Positions 11,911 to 24,800 of a DNA stretch of 64,000 nucleotides are shown in pieces. Under the pieces are notes generated by a model. It had not been told where the DNA came from and searched no databases. It was given only the letters and a program-made list of their open reading frames with translations. The stretch covers positions 728,594-792,593 of the forward strand of contig VXAA01004026.1 in assembly GCA_013399115.1 (NCBI GenBank). Reading direction: 5' to 3'. The translations under genes were made by a program, and so were the position numbers. The DNA comes from Anseranas semipalmata (taxonomy: Eukaryota > Chordata > Aves > Anseriformes > Anseranatidae). Position 1 is the first letter of the stretch. Each line of letters starts with the position of its first letter.

Positions 11911-12683
11911 CAGCGGGCTAGAAAATATTCAGGCGGCAGGAGGGGGCCTCTGTGGTTGGAGTCTTCTCACCAAGTTTCTGGGAGCAGAGGTGGATGGGGA
12001 CGGGTCAAGAACAGGCTGAAGTTATTTAACTTTCCCAAGAATATTAAACTTGGACTTTTTTTTTTTTTTTTTAAATTTTCACTTAATTTCTCTGTTCTCT
12101 CACCTGATGCTGCCTTTCAAAGCAAGGCCAGTAAGAAGAACAAAGGAGGAGTATCAGGGCTTAGGCGCTGCATCCTTCTTGCAGCAGCCAGCAGCTCGAT
12201 GGGGCTAATGTCGTGACTGCCTTCACCCAGCTACAGCATGTGCACCCTCAGGCCAGTGCCATCCGTTCAGAGGCACTGTTAAATACATAAATACAAGGGG
12301 AATGATCACAGGAAACACATGCCTGTTCCAGCAATAGCCTGCTCAGCCATCCCGTTAATTACACCACTGCTCACAAAAACAGACTGATACGGTTAATACT
12401 TTTTCCTCCTCTAATATCTTAGCATTTTCTAATTCTTTTCTAATTAATGCCTCCCCTCCTTTCTTCTGCACAATTAAAGTCTGGGGAAAAAAAAGAAAAA
12501 AAAAGAAAAAGAAAAACAAACCACAAAAAGCACATATACAAGATGTCTCCAGAATGACAGCACCCAGCTAACTGAAAAGAATAGTTCACTAGAGTTGTAA
12601 ATGCTATAAATAAAGACCACTGCAAAGATAAAGAATGACACTGAAGACTGACTTTCCCTATTATTCAAGCTTTCAACAATGGG
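11911..12683. other. Spacer between SNX31 3' end and the 11.5-kb CpG island
   Basis: No gene seen. It contains T and A runs near 12,057-12,072 and 12,486-12,515. It may include additional SNX31 3' UTR if polyadenylation occurs farther left than 12,684. Confidence 0.6.
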
Positions 12684-12689
12684 TTTATT
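12684..12689 (-). terminator. SNX31: Candidate SNX31 polyadenylation signal
   Basis: AATAAA on the minus strand, about 45 nt after the stop codon. The resulting 3' UTR would be very short (about 65-70 nt), so a signal farther left remains possible. Confidence 0.4.
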
Positions 12690-12732
12690 ATTCCCAGATA
12701 ATTCATTTTGAAACAGTATTTAGAACAAGTTG

Positions 12733-12828
12733 TCACAGGTCCTCTTCTCTTATTTTCTCAAATACACAGTCCTCTTCACTTGGCCCAAACAAAAATCTTT
12801 TCCTTGATATAAAATGTGACTGGACTAC
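12733..12828 (-). CDS. SNX31: SNX31 exon 14 (C-terminal tail and stop)
   Basis: 96 nt, 31 codons plus [23 protein letters not shown], then [11 protein letters not shown]. It retains HFISRK and the CVFxxIxEEDL terminus seen in human SNX31. In SNX17 a related acidic EDL terminus docks onto the retriever complex (family knowledge). Acceptor is CTGCAG. Confidence 0.94.
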   Translation of the reverse strand, partial: VVQSHFISRKRFLFGPSEEDCVFEKIREEDL

Positions 12829-15800
12829 CTGCAGCAAAACAAACAAACTGTTAAAAGAATATATGCATTTCAATAATTAGAGATAAGTATGAAGATAAGC
12901 TAGAAAATCTGACATGATACTATTTAGGTGCAGTGGATGATCTCTACGTTGGCATTTTGGACTGAACTTTTCTGTTGGAATAGGACATAAGAACAGTTGT
13001 TTCCGCTCTTAAGGTTTATTGCAATGTACTAAATGTGATGTGCGGATTGAAAGGCAGTTCCAAATGTTCCAACATCAGTGTTATTTGGCATTAGTGTCCA
13101 CAAGGGCATTTGTGCAGGTACTTGCACTGTCTACTAGGCCTTGTAAATTAGATGGACTACTGTTATCACACGTTCTTAACTTTAACCGTAACACCTGCAT
13201 AAATGACACCTACACAAATTAATTGTTTAAACAGGCAATCTGAATAGATGCATCATATTCTGTCCTCCTCAAAGCTGTCACTGAACTACATTTTCAATTA
13301 AGAATACGTTTCCTAACAGGTACCATGTACTGTCTGAAGCTTCCTAACACCACATCACTCGTCTTTTATAAGGTACAAACAAGCTAACTATATCCTCACA
13401 TTACATGTATCTGCAGTTTACTGTTGTACTAGGAGAATTTATGGCACAGATTTTTCTTCTGCCTCTTGCATCATGGTATCTTGATATATACGTAAAATAA
13501 ATGTCCCTGAAGCACCCTGCTAAAAGTGTCCACCACAAAGCTATGGCAATGTAATGAGTTCTGAGAATCTATGCAAAATTTGGTTTCAGTTTCCTGATGC
13601 CTTAAAGTTAGCTACTTCATACCTCTCTTTTTCAAGACTTCCAAAAGACCTAACAGCAAAATTGCCTAGATGCAGGCACATTCCATAGCACATCCTCACA
13701 ATCTGCAAAGTCTGCCTATTGCATACTAGTCGAATCATTTTTATCTCGATTCAATAGACTGTTCTTGATTTTCCTAGTAAATCTTACAGCTGCACTAGAT
13801 TATCTCTTTAAACAAGAATTTACAGGCTCTTACACTGATCTAGTAGCAACAGTACACTGCTACAGGATCGCAAAGAAAACCAAAGTTAGATTTTTCTTCT
13901 CATGAGTCAGCAGAAAATATTTGGCATGTTTTCACAGACTTTGGACAGCATTCAGTTCAACTTTCAGCCACCTCAGAGGAAAGATTTGTAAGACTCTTGG
14001 GGATACTAACAGGAAAATTATACAGACCCAACTCAAATGATTTTTTTTTCTTTTTTTTTTCCCCAAATAGGAATGTGCAAAAGATACAATTTTAGTATAT
14101 TTTTCAAGCACACTGCAGACAGACGGGAATAAGAAAGGGAAGCCTTAAGAACCTCAATATTGTGATCACACAGAAGTTAACTAAGTATGGTTTAAGATTT
14201 TATATTAATTATCTACTAAGTCAGAACAATTGCCTCAAACCCAGAGTGCCATTCAACTTAGTTCTTGTTTCACCTGCAGCATCTGAAGTTGTACCACAGT
14301 GAGGCCACTGAAGCACATCCTTCAGCCTTCCTCAGAGGTGCAGCATGTCTATTCAGATGTCTCCCTTATCATTTGCAAGTTATTTGTGAATACAGAAGGC
14401 CACACCTAACCTAGAATCTAGTCTCCAGCAGTGAGAGTACAGAGCACTTCAAAGAAAAGAGCAAGAAAACCCACCACACAGGTTAGCTGATTTGCTTATG
14501 AAAGAGTTTTTAGTGATCAGCTTTGTGCTGTTTAATGTACTTTTTCTAAATATCTATCAGCATGTACTTTTTTTCTGAATGCAGATTAGATTTTGGTTTT
14601 CTCTTTTAGAAGTATTTCCTCCTTGGCCACTGCAAGAGTGGTATTTATTTTCATTTGCTTTACATTATTCCCTTTCCACTTATTTATTTTCTAATTCTCA
14701 ACAAATGACTTAGAAAAATCAACTTTTTTTTTTTTTTTTTTAAGCTAATAGTTCCTCAACAGCTAAATGGCTATGAATATGGATTACAGCTAATGCAACT
14801 TGGAATTACATCTTTTACATGACAGGAATGTACACATATAGATATGTAACATAACAAATTTTGCAAACAGATACAACTCCCAAATTAATGGCAAAAAATG
14901 AATGCATAGACAGTCCCAGTGCTGAATCCAAGCACAAGTCTGTAAACTACAACACCTGCATGTGGGTATGTATACACATGTGATCTGTCCATACATTCTG
15001 GCTTTCTGTAAACTTCAAATGTCTCATTCAGAAACATTTGCAAAAAGCAAATAAAATGAAGCAAGTTGTCACTAAACCCATCAAACTAAAATAAAATTTT
15101 TATTCAGACATTTCTTGCCCCCCTCTTCCTCCAAAATTCAAATTTAGCTCCTTTTCCTACACAAAGGCATTCCCATTAAATTCATTAGGAGTCTCCCTGT
15201 CCACAAAAAAAAAAAAAAGGGGGGGGGGGGCTAACTACCATTAGCAAGCAAGACACACTGTATTTATATTTTGGAGACAATTTCTCACGAACCTGTTTCT
15301 GTCGGATGCTGGATTTCTTACTATTTTTCATGGATTCAGGCACCTCAGTCTCCTAAATAGATTGAAAAGTTTAACTTTTCCAATAAGTTTAAGTGCTCCC
15401 CAAATACTCATAGTATGCTGAGCAAATCAGCATTCAATTAAAACCAGTAGAAACAGTGTAGGAAATGAACTGTCACATTACCCTTTTCTCATAATTCTAG
15501 TCATAATCAAGGCTACCCAAGTACTCTCAGCAGCTGGACATTTTAATTATGAAGATGAACATTCATTATTTAAGATTTACTGAACTTCCATTACAAATAA
15601 ACTTAGAATGAAAAAAAAAATCAAAACTTTTCCAAAATTGATTGGTCTTTTCTTCTACTTTGCTTATAGTTTAAAGCCATGAAATATGTTGGTCATTGCC
15701 TCACTGCTCACTAGTCAGCATCGTTCTAGAAGATCACACAGTTTTCTTCCCTTTGTTCTCTTATAAGTTTTCAGAAAGCAAACATTCAAAGTCTTTAGAT

Positions 15801-18800
15801 GTCACAAGGTTAAAGAAAGGCTTTTTATTATTATTAATGCTAGAGATTTAAAAAAAAAAAATATGTAAACATATTTTCACATAAGGTTCCTACACAAAAG
15901 ACAGCAGAAGTATTTTAACTAGAAATCAGACTTATTTTATTAACACTTCTATTTAAAACCAAAAAGTATTTCTGCATAAATGTCAGATCTCAAATCGGTC
16001 TAACATTGCAGCAGATGGAGCAAATGAAGTCGTGAAAAAGTGAAAACCAGATATGGATACAACAGGGTAGAGCAGAACATAAGAAATTATGCCATAAATG
16101 TCCTTTATCATATGTAGCAAGGATGAAAGTCAAAGAATGCAAAACAGGTTATTAAAACTGCAGTGACAAACCAGGCCCAGTCAGCATGGGTTTATGAAAG
16201 GCAGGTCCTGCTTGACAAACCTGATCTCCTTCTATGACAAAGTGATGCGTTTAGTGGACGAGGGAAAGGCTGTGGATGTGGTCTACCTTGAGTTCAGTAA
16301 GGCTTTTGACACCATTCCCCACAGCATTCTCCTGAAGAAACTGGCTGCTCATGGCTTGGACTGGTGTATGCTTCGATGGGTGAGAAACTGGCTGAGGGGC
16401 CAGGCCCAAAGAGTTGTGGTGAATGGAGTTAAATCCAGTTGGAGGCCGGTCACGAGTGGTGTTCCCCAGGGCTCAGTATTAGGGCCAGTTCTCTTCAGTA
16501 TCTTTATCAATGATCTGGATGAGGGGATTGGGTGCACCCTCAGTAAGTTTGCAGACAACACCAAGTTGGGTACATGTGTTGATCTGCTCGAGGGTAGGAA
16601 GGATCTGCAGGAGGATCTGGACCGGTGGGCCGAGGCCAACTGTATGAAGTTTAACAAGGCCAAGTGNNNNNNNNNNNNNNNNNNNNNNNNNNNNNNNNNN
16701 NNNNNNNNNNNNNNNNNNNNNNNNNNNNNNNNNNNNNNNNNNNNNNNNNNNNNNNNNNNNNNNNNNNNNNNNNNNNNNNNNNNNNNNNNNGTCCAAAGAA
16801 GGGCAACGAAGCTGGTGGGGGTCTGGAGAACAAGTCCTACAAGGAGCGGCTGAGGGAGCTGAGGTTGTTTAGTCTGGAGAAGAGGAGGCTCAGGGGCGAC
16901 CTTATCGCTCTCTGCAGGTACCTTAAAGGAGGCTGTAGCGAGGTGGGGATTGGTCTATTCTCCCACACGCCCGGTGATAGGACGAGGGGGAATGGGCTAA
17001 AGTTGTGCTGGGGAGGTTTAGGCTGGATATTAGGAAAAACTTCTTTACTGAAAGGGTTGTGAGGCATTGGAACAGGCTACCCAGGGAAGTGGTTGAGTCA
17101 CCATCCCTAGAGGTACTCAAAAGACGTGTAGATGTAGAGCTTAGTGACATAGTTTAATGGTGGACTTGATGGTGTTAGGTTATAGGTTGGACTGGATGAT
17201 CTTGGAGGTCTTTTCCAACTTAAATGATCCTGTGATCTTTAACATTCAGAACAAATATTTTCAGTAAAACAGAGCAGAGATGTACAGTCAAGTAATTCTG
17301 TACTGAAATGTTGGAACATACAAGATCCTTTTTATCAATGGGACTTTTCTTAGCACATTTGAAAGAATGATAGCAGTAGCAGTTTTGTTTACTTTAAATG
17401 CAAATTCAGGCACCTACATACACACATGCTTACCATTTCTGGGCCTTCTTTGGTTGCCTTCATCATCTGTTCTGATATCATTTTCTTCAAGCAGCTACTA
17501 AGCAGAAAGGCCTGAAGAGAATAAACAGGAGAACATTCCAATTTCTTCTGTTAAAAGATGTACTTGACTTCCATTCCTCTTCCACCAGGAAATTATCATC
17601 CCTAACTACTGAACGATTACTTTCCTAATTCAGTTACTTTTACTCTGTGATCAGCATCCTTTCAGTGCACCATACTAGCTGCAGTTGGTTAAAGTCCAGC
17701 CTCAGCATGACTAACCTCCAAGGCACTGCTCAGAGTGGAGAATAAGAGTTTTTATGACTGGTTTTGTGGAGCAAGTTATTCTAACTGCCTGTGGCTCCTA
17801 CCTTAAAGACTGCCAAATTGCATCAAAATCTAAGCAAGTTTAATCAAATGTTGACTATCAGCATCAAGAACACTTGAACAAATGAAGCAAGCTGGAGTTC
17901 ACAGGCACTCGGCGCTGCTTAAAAATCAAAGCCTTGGTGGTTATACCAGTTGGCTGCAACTGTTTGTAGACTAGCTCACAGAGTTGCATCTTGCACAGCT
18001 AATAATGACATGAGCTGTATGTGCTCATCCCACATAATATTAGGGAGGAATGGCACCCTATAAAATCCTAATTAAGGATTATTTATATGTAAAGAAAACA
18101 CTTTATGATGTCACATATTCACACCCTTCATTAACCTGTGTTAATATGGCATATTTGAACAATTTTTATTGTGGAAGATGAGAGCCTTTGACCTTAGGTG
18201 AGTCTGACCAACTAATGATTCTGGATGCTTACCAAGTCCAGTAAGTAAATGGCACCTCCATGCTCCATCCCAGCCTTGCTGCTGAGTGCTAGACATTTCT
18301 CTTGCCATGGAAGATATTTTTATATTCATATTAAAATATATATATATTCATATATAATATATATTCATATATAATATATATTCATATATAATTTATATAT
18401 TCATATAAATATATATAAATATAAATAAAATCTCTTCCCCATATACTAGAAACTCAAATGCTTTCCCCAGATTACTCTGTACCTAGGCTAACCTGCTTGA
18501 AAGCATAGTTGCTGCACTTGGGTAGAGATGGACTAATCGCTTCTGAAGATCCCCACAGCTGTAAGATTACATTTTATTCTGATCTTTTCCTAAAAGGACG
18601 GAGAACTAACCTGTTTTGTGTACAAAATTATCCACTCCCATCTGCCTGAATCATTGTACTCAAATCTGAACTCCAGAGTGTCGTCTTCACCATCCTTTGT
18701 AGCACCCTGAAAAAACATTGAGCAGAAGAAACGGCACAAAGGTGTTCAGCCTTAAATCAGAATTAGTCAATCAGGTTCATTTTATATAGTATATAAATAA

Positions 18801-21800
18801 AACAGCTGGAGATCTGTACCAGAACAATTCTCCTGGTGGGGGGAAGCAAATGGGAGGGAGGAAGGGGAAGCCTTTGCAAGTGTAAAGTTGGTTAGAACAG
18901 TTCTTTTGCTCGCACACAAAATGCTCTGCCAATTCCCCTTTCAATGGGAATGGACGGGTAGGAAACGTATGAGATGGAATGCCAGGGAAGGAAGAAGACA
19001 GAATAAGGTTAGATTATTATTATTATTTTACTGCTGTAAATGTTGCCAAGGGAGTTTGTTCTAGGATAGGTATGGAGGGGAATATGGGCAGATGGGAGTG
19101 ATTTAAAACAGAATCCCTCTCCCCAGACTTGCCATTGCCTGACAGCCTTAGTTTTCATGCAGAAAAAGTGAATTCAGATACAAACTCAATAAAGTACTTA
19201 CAAGAAAAGTAACCTGCCAGCTTCTCAACAAGTTGATTTTAAAGCTGACATCTTTGGTTTGGTTAGTAGGCAATTTTATGCAACAGTTTATCTCATTATT
19301 TCCGACATAGATGTCAGCTGAGCAGCCTACTTCTGGATAGTCACAAATGCAAGGATCAAGCCGTACGTATCCATAGAACTGCACTTCTCGAATCTTCTTC
19401 AGGAACTGCACCAGCAGACAGAACTAAAATTATTTGCTGTAGAGGCACGTGAAATCTAGTGATTTGAAAAGAAATGGGCTGTGAAGCAAATCTTTCAGAT
19501 TCCTAATCCTCTTTCTCCTGGGTGGACACAGATCCACCACAACATGTCCATGTTTGATGCAGAGAATAGAGCTCACAGTCCTGACTTAGCAACTCTGTTA
19601 CCTTTGAAAAAAAATAACATTTTACCTTTGCTTTGTTTGTATTTTTTTGTAGAAATTCAAGCTCTTGCATCTGCCTTTCTGATGGTTTAATCCAATTCAT
19701 CTTAACTTCCTGGATGGCCTTAAAATAATTTTTTAAAACAGCAAAAAATGTATTCAAGAATGTATTTCCTTTCACACACACAAGAAAACACACATGAAAA
19801 CAACCCTCCCCCTGAAAAGAAAGAAATGGGACAAGTTTACACTGTTCTTTCCTCCTGAATTAATAGCTCCCAAAGCCAGTACAACCCAACACACCTACAG
19901 TTCAGAATTCAAATGTTGCCATATAATGAAAGACTGCCTACATACAGAGAGTCAAAAATAAAGTGGACAGATGCCTGAATATGTTTTTTGTACAATACTT
20001 TCACATGCAAAAAACAGAGATGAGATAGTGCCTCTAGTGCATGAGTTTGCTAAAAAAGAAAAAAGTGATCAATAGCTACACCCATCACTTAGAAAAGTGC
20101 AACAAGGCAGTGTTGAACAGAAACCATTTATAAACATATCTGATGTTAATGTAATTACACCAAACATTTCAAGAACTTGTATAAAGGAAGAAATTAATGT
20201 GCAGAAGTTAGCTTTTAAAATTCTGAAAACCTTTCAGTTTTACCTGCATATATAGCAAATTCATTGAAGCATTACAGTCTATCAGCAGCATGTCAAGAGA
20301 AGGATCCATATACCTTTTCCACGCCAAAGGGAAAAAAAAAGATGATAAAATATGAAGATACGTTTCTTAATACAGCCCTTTGATTTTTCAGCTAAATGTG
20401 ATGGGAGCACAACCCAGAAAGATACCACTACCTACCAAATTATAGAAAAACAGTTCTGCTTTTGAAGTGTTACTATATTCATTCTTCATACATTGACATA
20501 GAATGGAAATAAACTGAAGTCAGGGTATCCAACTGCTCCACTTTGATTTTAGTGGTACCAAACCTAACAATTACAACTTAAAACTAAAACTTTCCTCCTC
20601 CTTTTCTCCCTTTGCTCAAACAACTCATGGCTTACCTACATAAAAGCTGGTCAGACTTTCAGAGCATCTGCCACCATTGCTGGTAGTGCTGACATACAAG
20701 AGCTAGCCTTGAGCCAGCTAGCTCTGGTACCAACTACAGTATAACTGCAGCACGATCAAGCTCAGCGTAACAGCAAAACAAGTTAAATACTGAGTTATCT
20801 GAGCACATTGCTGCAGCAGCTAGCTTGGGCCATCTTATCAGAAGCAGCTTGTGTGAGTATACATAACAGTACAAACAGAGTAGCACGGGCTCCGTGGCTG
20901 GCACTGCTGCATTGCTCACATTGGACTGGCAATACAGCTCCTGCAGCACACCAACAACCCCAGGACTGCCATTTCCTACCTCTGTTTGCGCTTTAAAGCA
21001 GTGCTAGATGGAGGAGTATCTACTTAGACAGTCACTCTGCCATGACTTAGAACCATGCAACACTTTCATTAAGCTGCCAGGTTCTCCAGTTTATAAGGGC
21101 ACATATAGGGAAACAGAGAAAGCTTTGTAGAGGCCAAGCTGTAGCCCAGTAGATGTAAACCAGACAAGTTATAAGCATCAAAAAAAACAGGTTTCTGTGT
21201 AGCTTCAAGCCAAGCAACCTTGCTCCTGCCACCAAAAGGCATGGTTCTGTTCTTCCACCTCTGCTCCCAACCACAGTCGTTGCTCTAAGCATTCATCTGA
21301 TGCAGACAATTCAACTCACTAAGCCTGCTGAAACCTATTAGCTTTTTCTTTTTCACTGTAGGGAGAAGTAGACCAGACCACAACTACACCAGTGAGCCAC
21401 TAGACTGGCTCAGCTAAACTGCCGAACCCCCAGGGCACCGTTTGACAAGCAGGACTTTGGCACCAGACTCCCTGTCCCCGGGGTTTATCCTCACCCACAA
21501 GTCAGCACAACTGTTTGCTGCACAGCAAAGGAGGCTGGGGGACTGACCCAGGCTGAAATATAGGCCAGCAAAAAAAAAAAAAAACAAAACAAAAATAAAT
21601 GGCCAGCAACTTATTTTTAGCCCCAGTTAGCTCCCCAGTCCAGTTCACCACGTTTGCCCACACAGCTCTATCAACACAACTGAGGAGGATGCCAAGGCGT
21701 GAGCAAATGAAAGGCGAAGAGTGCTTTGCTGCTTAAGCCAGGCTGCTTACCAAAATAAATGCTCAAGCTATCGCCTCAGGTCTTTTGTGTATTAGCATAT

Positions 21801-24800
21801 AGAAGTGAGCATGTTAGATAATAAGCAATCTATCTCCGCCCAAACTGAGCTGCAGCTTGGAACTTGGAACTCAAAATTCTCTTTTATATTGTTTTATATG
21901 TATATTCCCATTAGTGGTCACTGCATTATGCAGGTATAAGAATTAGGAGTGAAGCAGCCACAAAACACCTCTCATATATATTCTGAAAGTGAGAGAATAA
22001 ATAGCTTGCTGCAGTAAAGGATGCTTCAGGAATACTGTAGCAATAAAATTAAAAACATGCAGAGCCACAGAAAGCAGTCAATCCCAATAATAAATTGGCC
22101 TCAGAAGACAACAAGTTGCTGAGACTTAAAGACTTTGTAAATAAGTTATTCAGAGGATTTCTTCCTCTGACATTGTTTATAGCAGTTGTCATGCATCTTG
22201 CTAGTTTCTCTTAAGCTCTTGCTCACCACTTTCTGATCCCAAGCTTACACTGCAACTCTTTCATGCTCTGAAGACTCACATAAGGAAGTTCAAATTCTGC
22301 CACTTTTTTCACCACTGGGAAAAGAAAAGGGAAAAAAAAGACAGATTTGGTGAAATCTAGTGAAATATGCCAGCTATTCTCATATTTCAGTTAGTGATAG
22401 ATTAGAGTGCCGTTTTCTGCATTTAAAAGATGTGTAGATGCAAGCTTCCAAGACTGGTATTTTTCTTGAATGAAAGACCAGAAAACATCACTATAACTAA
22501 TGTACAGGAAGAAAAGCATGCAGCTTTTCAGTGGTCACTGCTTTCCTGTCAATACCACAATTCAGAACACTTAAACATGATTTTTAGCATGCGAGCAATT
22601 AGGTATTTCTTGGCAGGAGACTGTGGCTTACTTTTGAACTTAATATGATTGTGAAGAACATCAAAGATGCATAGACATGTAATCAATTAAAAATCTTTTC
22701 TGTTCTCCTGTGTATCTAATTATATCATAATACAAGGAAAAAAGAAATCCATCTGTGACTGCACTAGAACAGCATATAAAATGTGTTATATCTGGACACA
22801 TTTGGGACTGTGACAGTCAGGGATTCTGTGCAATCAGCAATTCCTTTCACAGGCAGAGAGAGCAGGGGGACAGGGGAACAGTAAATGAAATAGACACAGA
22901 CAGTAAGCTTCCTACCCTGCTGAGAAAGACTGAGTTTACTACTGGACCTTCATCTTGAGAAGGTTTACAAGACCATTAACATCTTTATGCCAATGAGAAG
23001 ACTGAAAAAAGCTAAGTGACTTATCAAGGTCACGCAGGGCAGCTGCAACGTCCAGCTTCACTCCAGTCAACAGCAGAGACAGGATTCACTTCCCTGATTT
23101 GGCCCCAGCCTGTCTAATCTCAGGCCTGGATCCAGCCTCATCCACATGGGAAAAAGGACATCGGCAGACCAATGAGAACATAAAAGACCCTTCACATTTT
23201 ATGACTATAAAGAGACTCACAACCCAGATTTACAGCTTGCTCAGTACCATCATATTTAAACTTTTAATTTTCTGCCAGTTAAGAAAGGAAGCATGTCATG
23301 ATATAAAGGAAAGTAAGCCAGAGACATTGTTTATAAATATAACAAAAGAGTTTCCTGTCCCATTGTTAAACCCAGCAAGTGATCTGTGAATTACAAAGTG
23401 TTTTATACAGGTATAGCATCTGATTAAATGCCTACCCAGAAGATACACCTAATAGTTCCCATGTGGTAAAGTTGCTACATGTCTTATAAACAGAAAGGGC
23501 CACGATATTCATATGTTGAAGTCTCACCCCTGCACCACACCTATCTACTGCCATACTTTGTTCCCCGTTACCACTCCTTCCCAGCTAATAGCAGCTGAGC
23601 CTTAAGGAGAATGGACTCGATGATCCTTATGGGTCCCTTCCAACTTGGGATATTCTGTGATTCTATGAGAATGGGCCTGTGGGGGTTTATCAGACAGGAT
23701 GGGTCTTTCAGCCTACGCAGGTTCATGCAAGCTCTGTTTAGAGACTCCAGGATCAGTCACTGCAGCCAACAAAAAAATCCAGGGGAGGGCTAAGTTAACC
23801 ACTTTCAACAGCTTACCAGACAGGGCTCCATCATCATGATCTTGAATGAAAAAGAAGGTGAAGTATTTTATTAATTCTCTTGATAACCCCATCTTGCATG
23901 ATGCAACCTTTAAAAACAAAGACGGTCAGAAGTTTACCTATCCACTAGCATGAATAAAGAAGGGATGTTCAGTACCTATTAATGAAACTCAATTGTTTTT
24001 AAACTTTTCCCTTACGTCCTACTTAACTGCCCATCTGAAAGCAAATATAACCATTCCCATTGTTGCAGTATTTGAATTTGTGAGAAGTGTCATAAGTTTC
24101 AAAGGAACATAAAAATGTAGTAAAATAGAAAATGTTTTGTACTCTGACATACATTTAAGTGTACTCTAATGCAAGGCATCTGCCTTGTTACTTCAGATCT
24201 TTACTATCGAATCCTCAAATCTTCTTGTACAGTAATCACTGTATTCTCTGAGCTAATAGCATTACTCACGAGCATCACAAATACATATTTCTAAATAATT
24301 TGCATATTTTCCAAGCTGTTAGAGTCCTATTGCACTTCCAGGAAATATCTATGAGCCCTGTCCCCTTTACTGAAAGCAACAGCCTTGCTTGTAGGATTCT
24401 ACAGTTCTGTGCAAAAGCAAACTAAAAAGCAATCTTATCCAGCCTGACATTTGGATGTGTTTTACATGTGTGTATGTATGTGTGTGTGTGTACATATATC
24501 TTGATGTGGCCCCTCTACCTCTTTCTTGAAAAAAGGCAGAAGTGGCGCCAATGAAAAAAAAAAAAACACACAGAAATGATCTGCAGGACCATTTGCACAA
24601 TGGGATAGTTGGGACAGAAAAGTCAGGCAGAGGTGAGCAAAGTAAAAGCTGGATCAGACAGGGGCAATTGTCTTGTTTTGCTTTAGGTCCTGAAAAAAAA
24701 AAATCAAAGCATTAGTTAAAGCATAAAGCTCAAAGAGCACAGTGCTGTTAGAGCATTCCCAAATTCTGCAGTGGCCATAATCTCCTGAGCTTACTCAGCA

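Larger units (their letters stand above)
15353..17433 (-). other. SNX31: SNX31 intron 12
   Basis: 2.1 kb; half of it is a CR1 LINE inserted antisense to SNX31 (16,171-17,238) with an assembly gap. The remainder is A/T-rich with short A runs. Confidence 0.85.
22315..23816 (-). other. SNX31: SNX31 intron 6
   Basis: 1.5 kb. It holds a MIR-like fossil (22,968-23,075) and a CR1 tail (23,606-23,668). Confidence 0.8.

Noticed and set aside
11152..12216. 354-codon plus-strand frame, and overlapping long frames on both strands at 11.3-11.9 kb
   Set aside because: They lie in a CpG island where stop codons are rare. They have Pro/Arg/Ala-rich low-complexity composition, are open on both strands, and show no domain.
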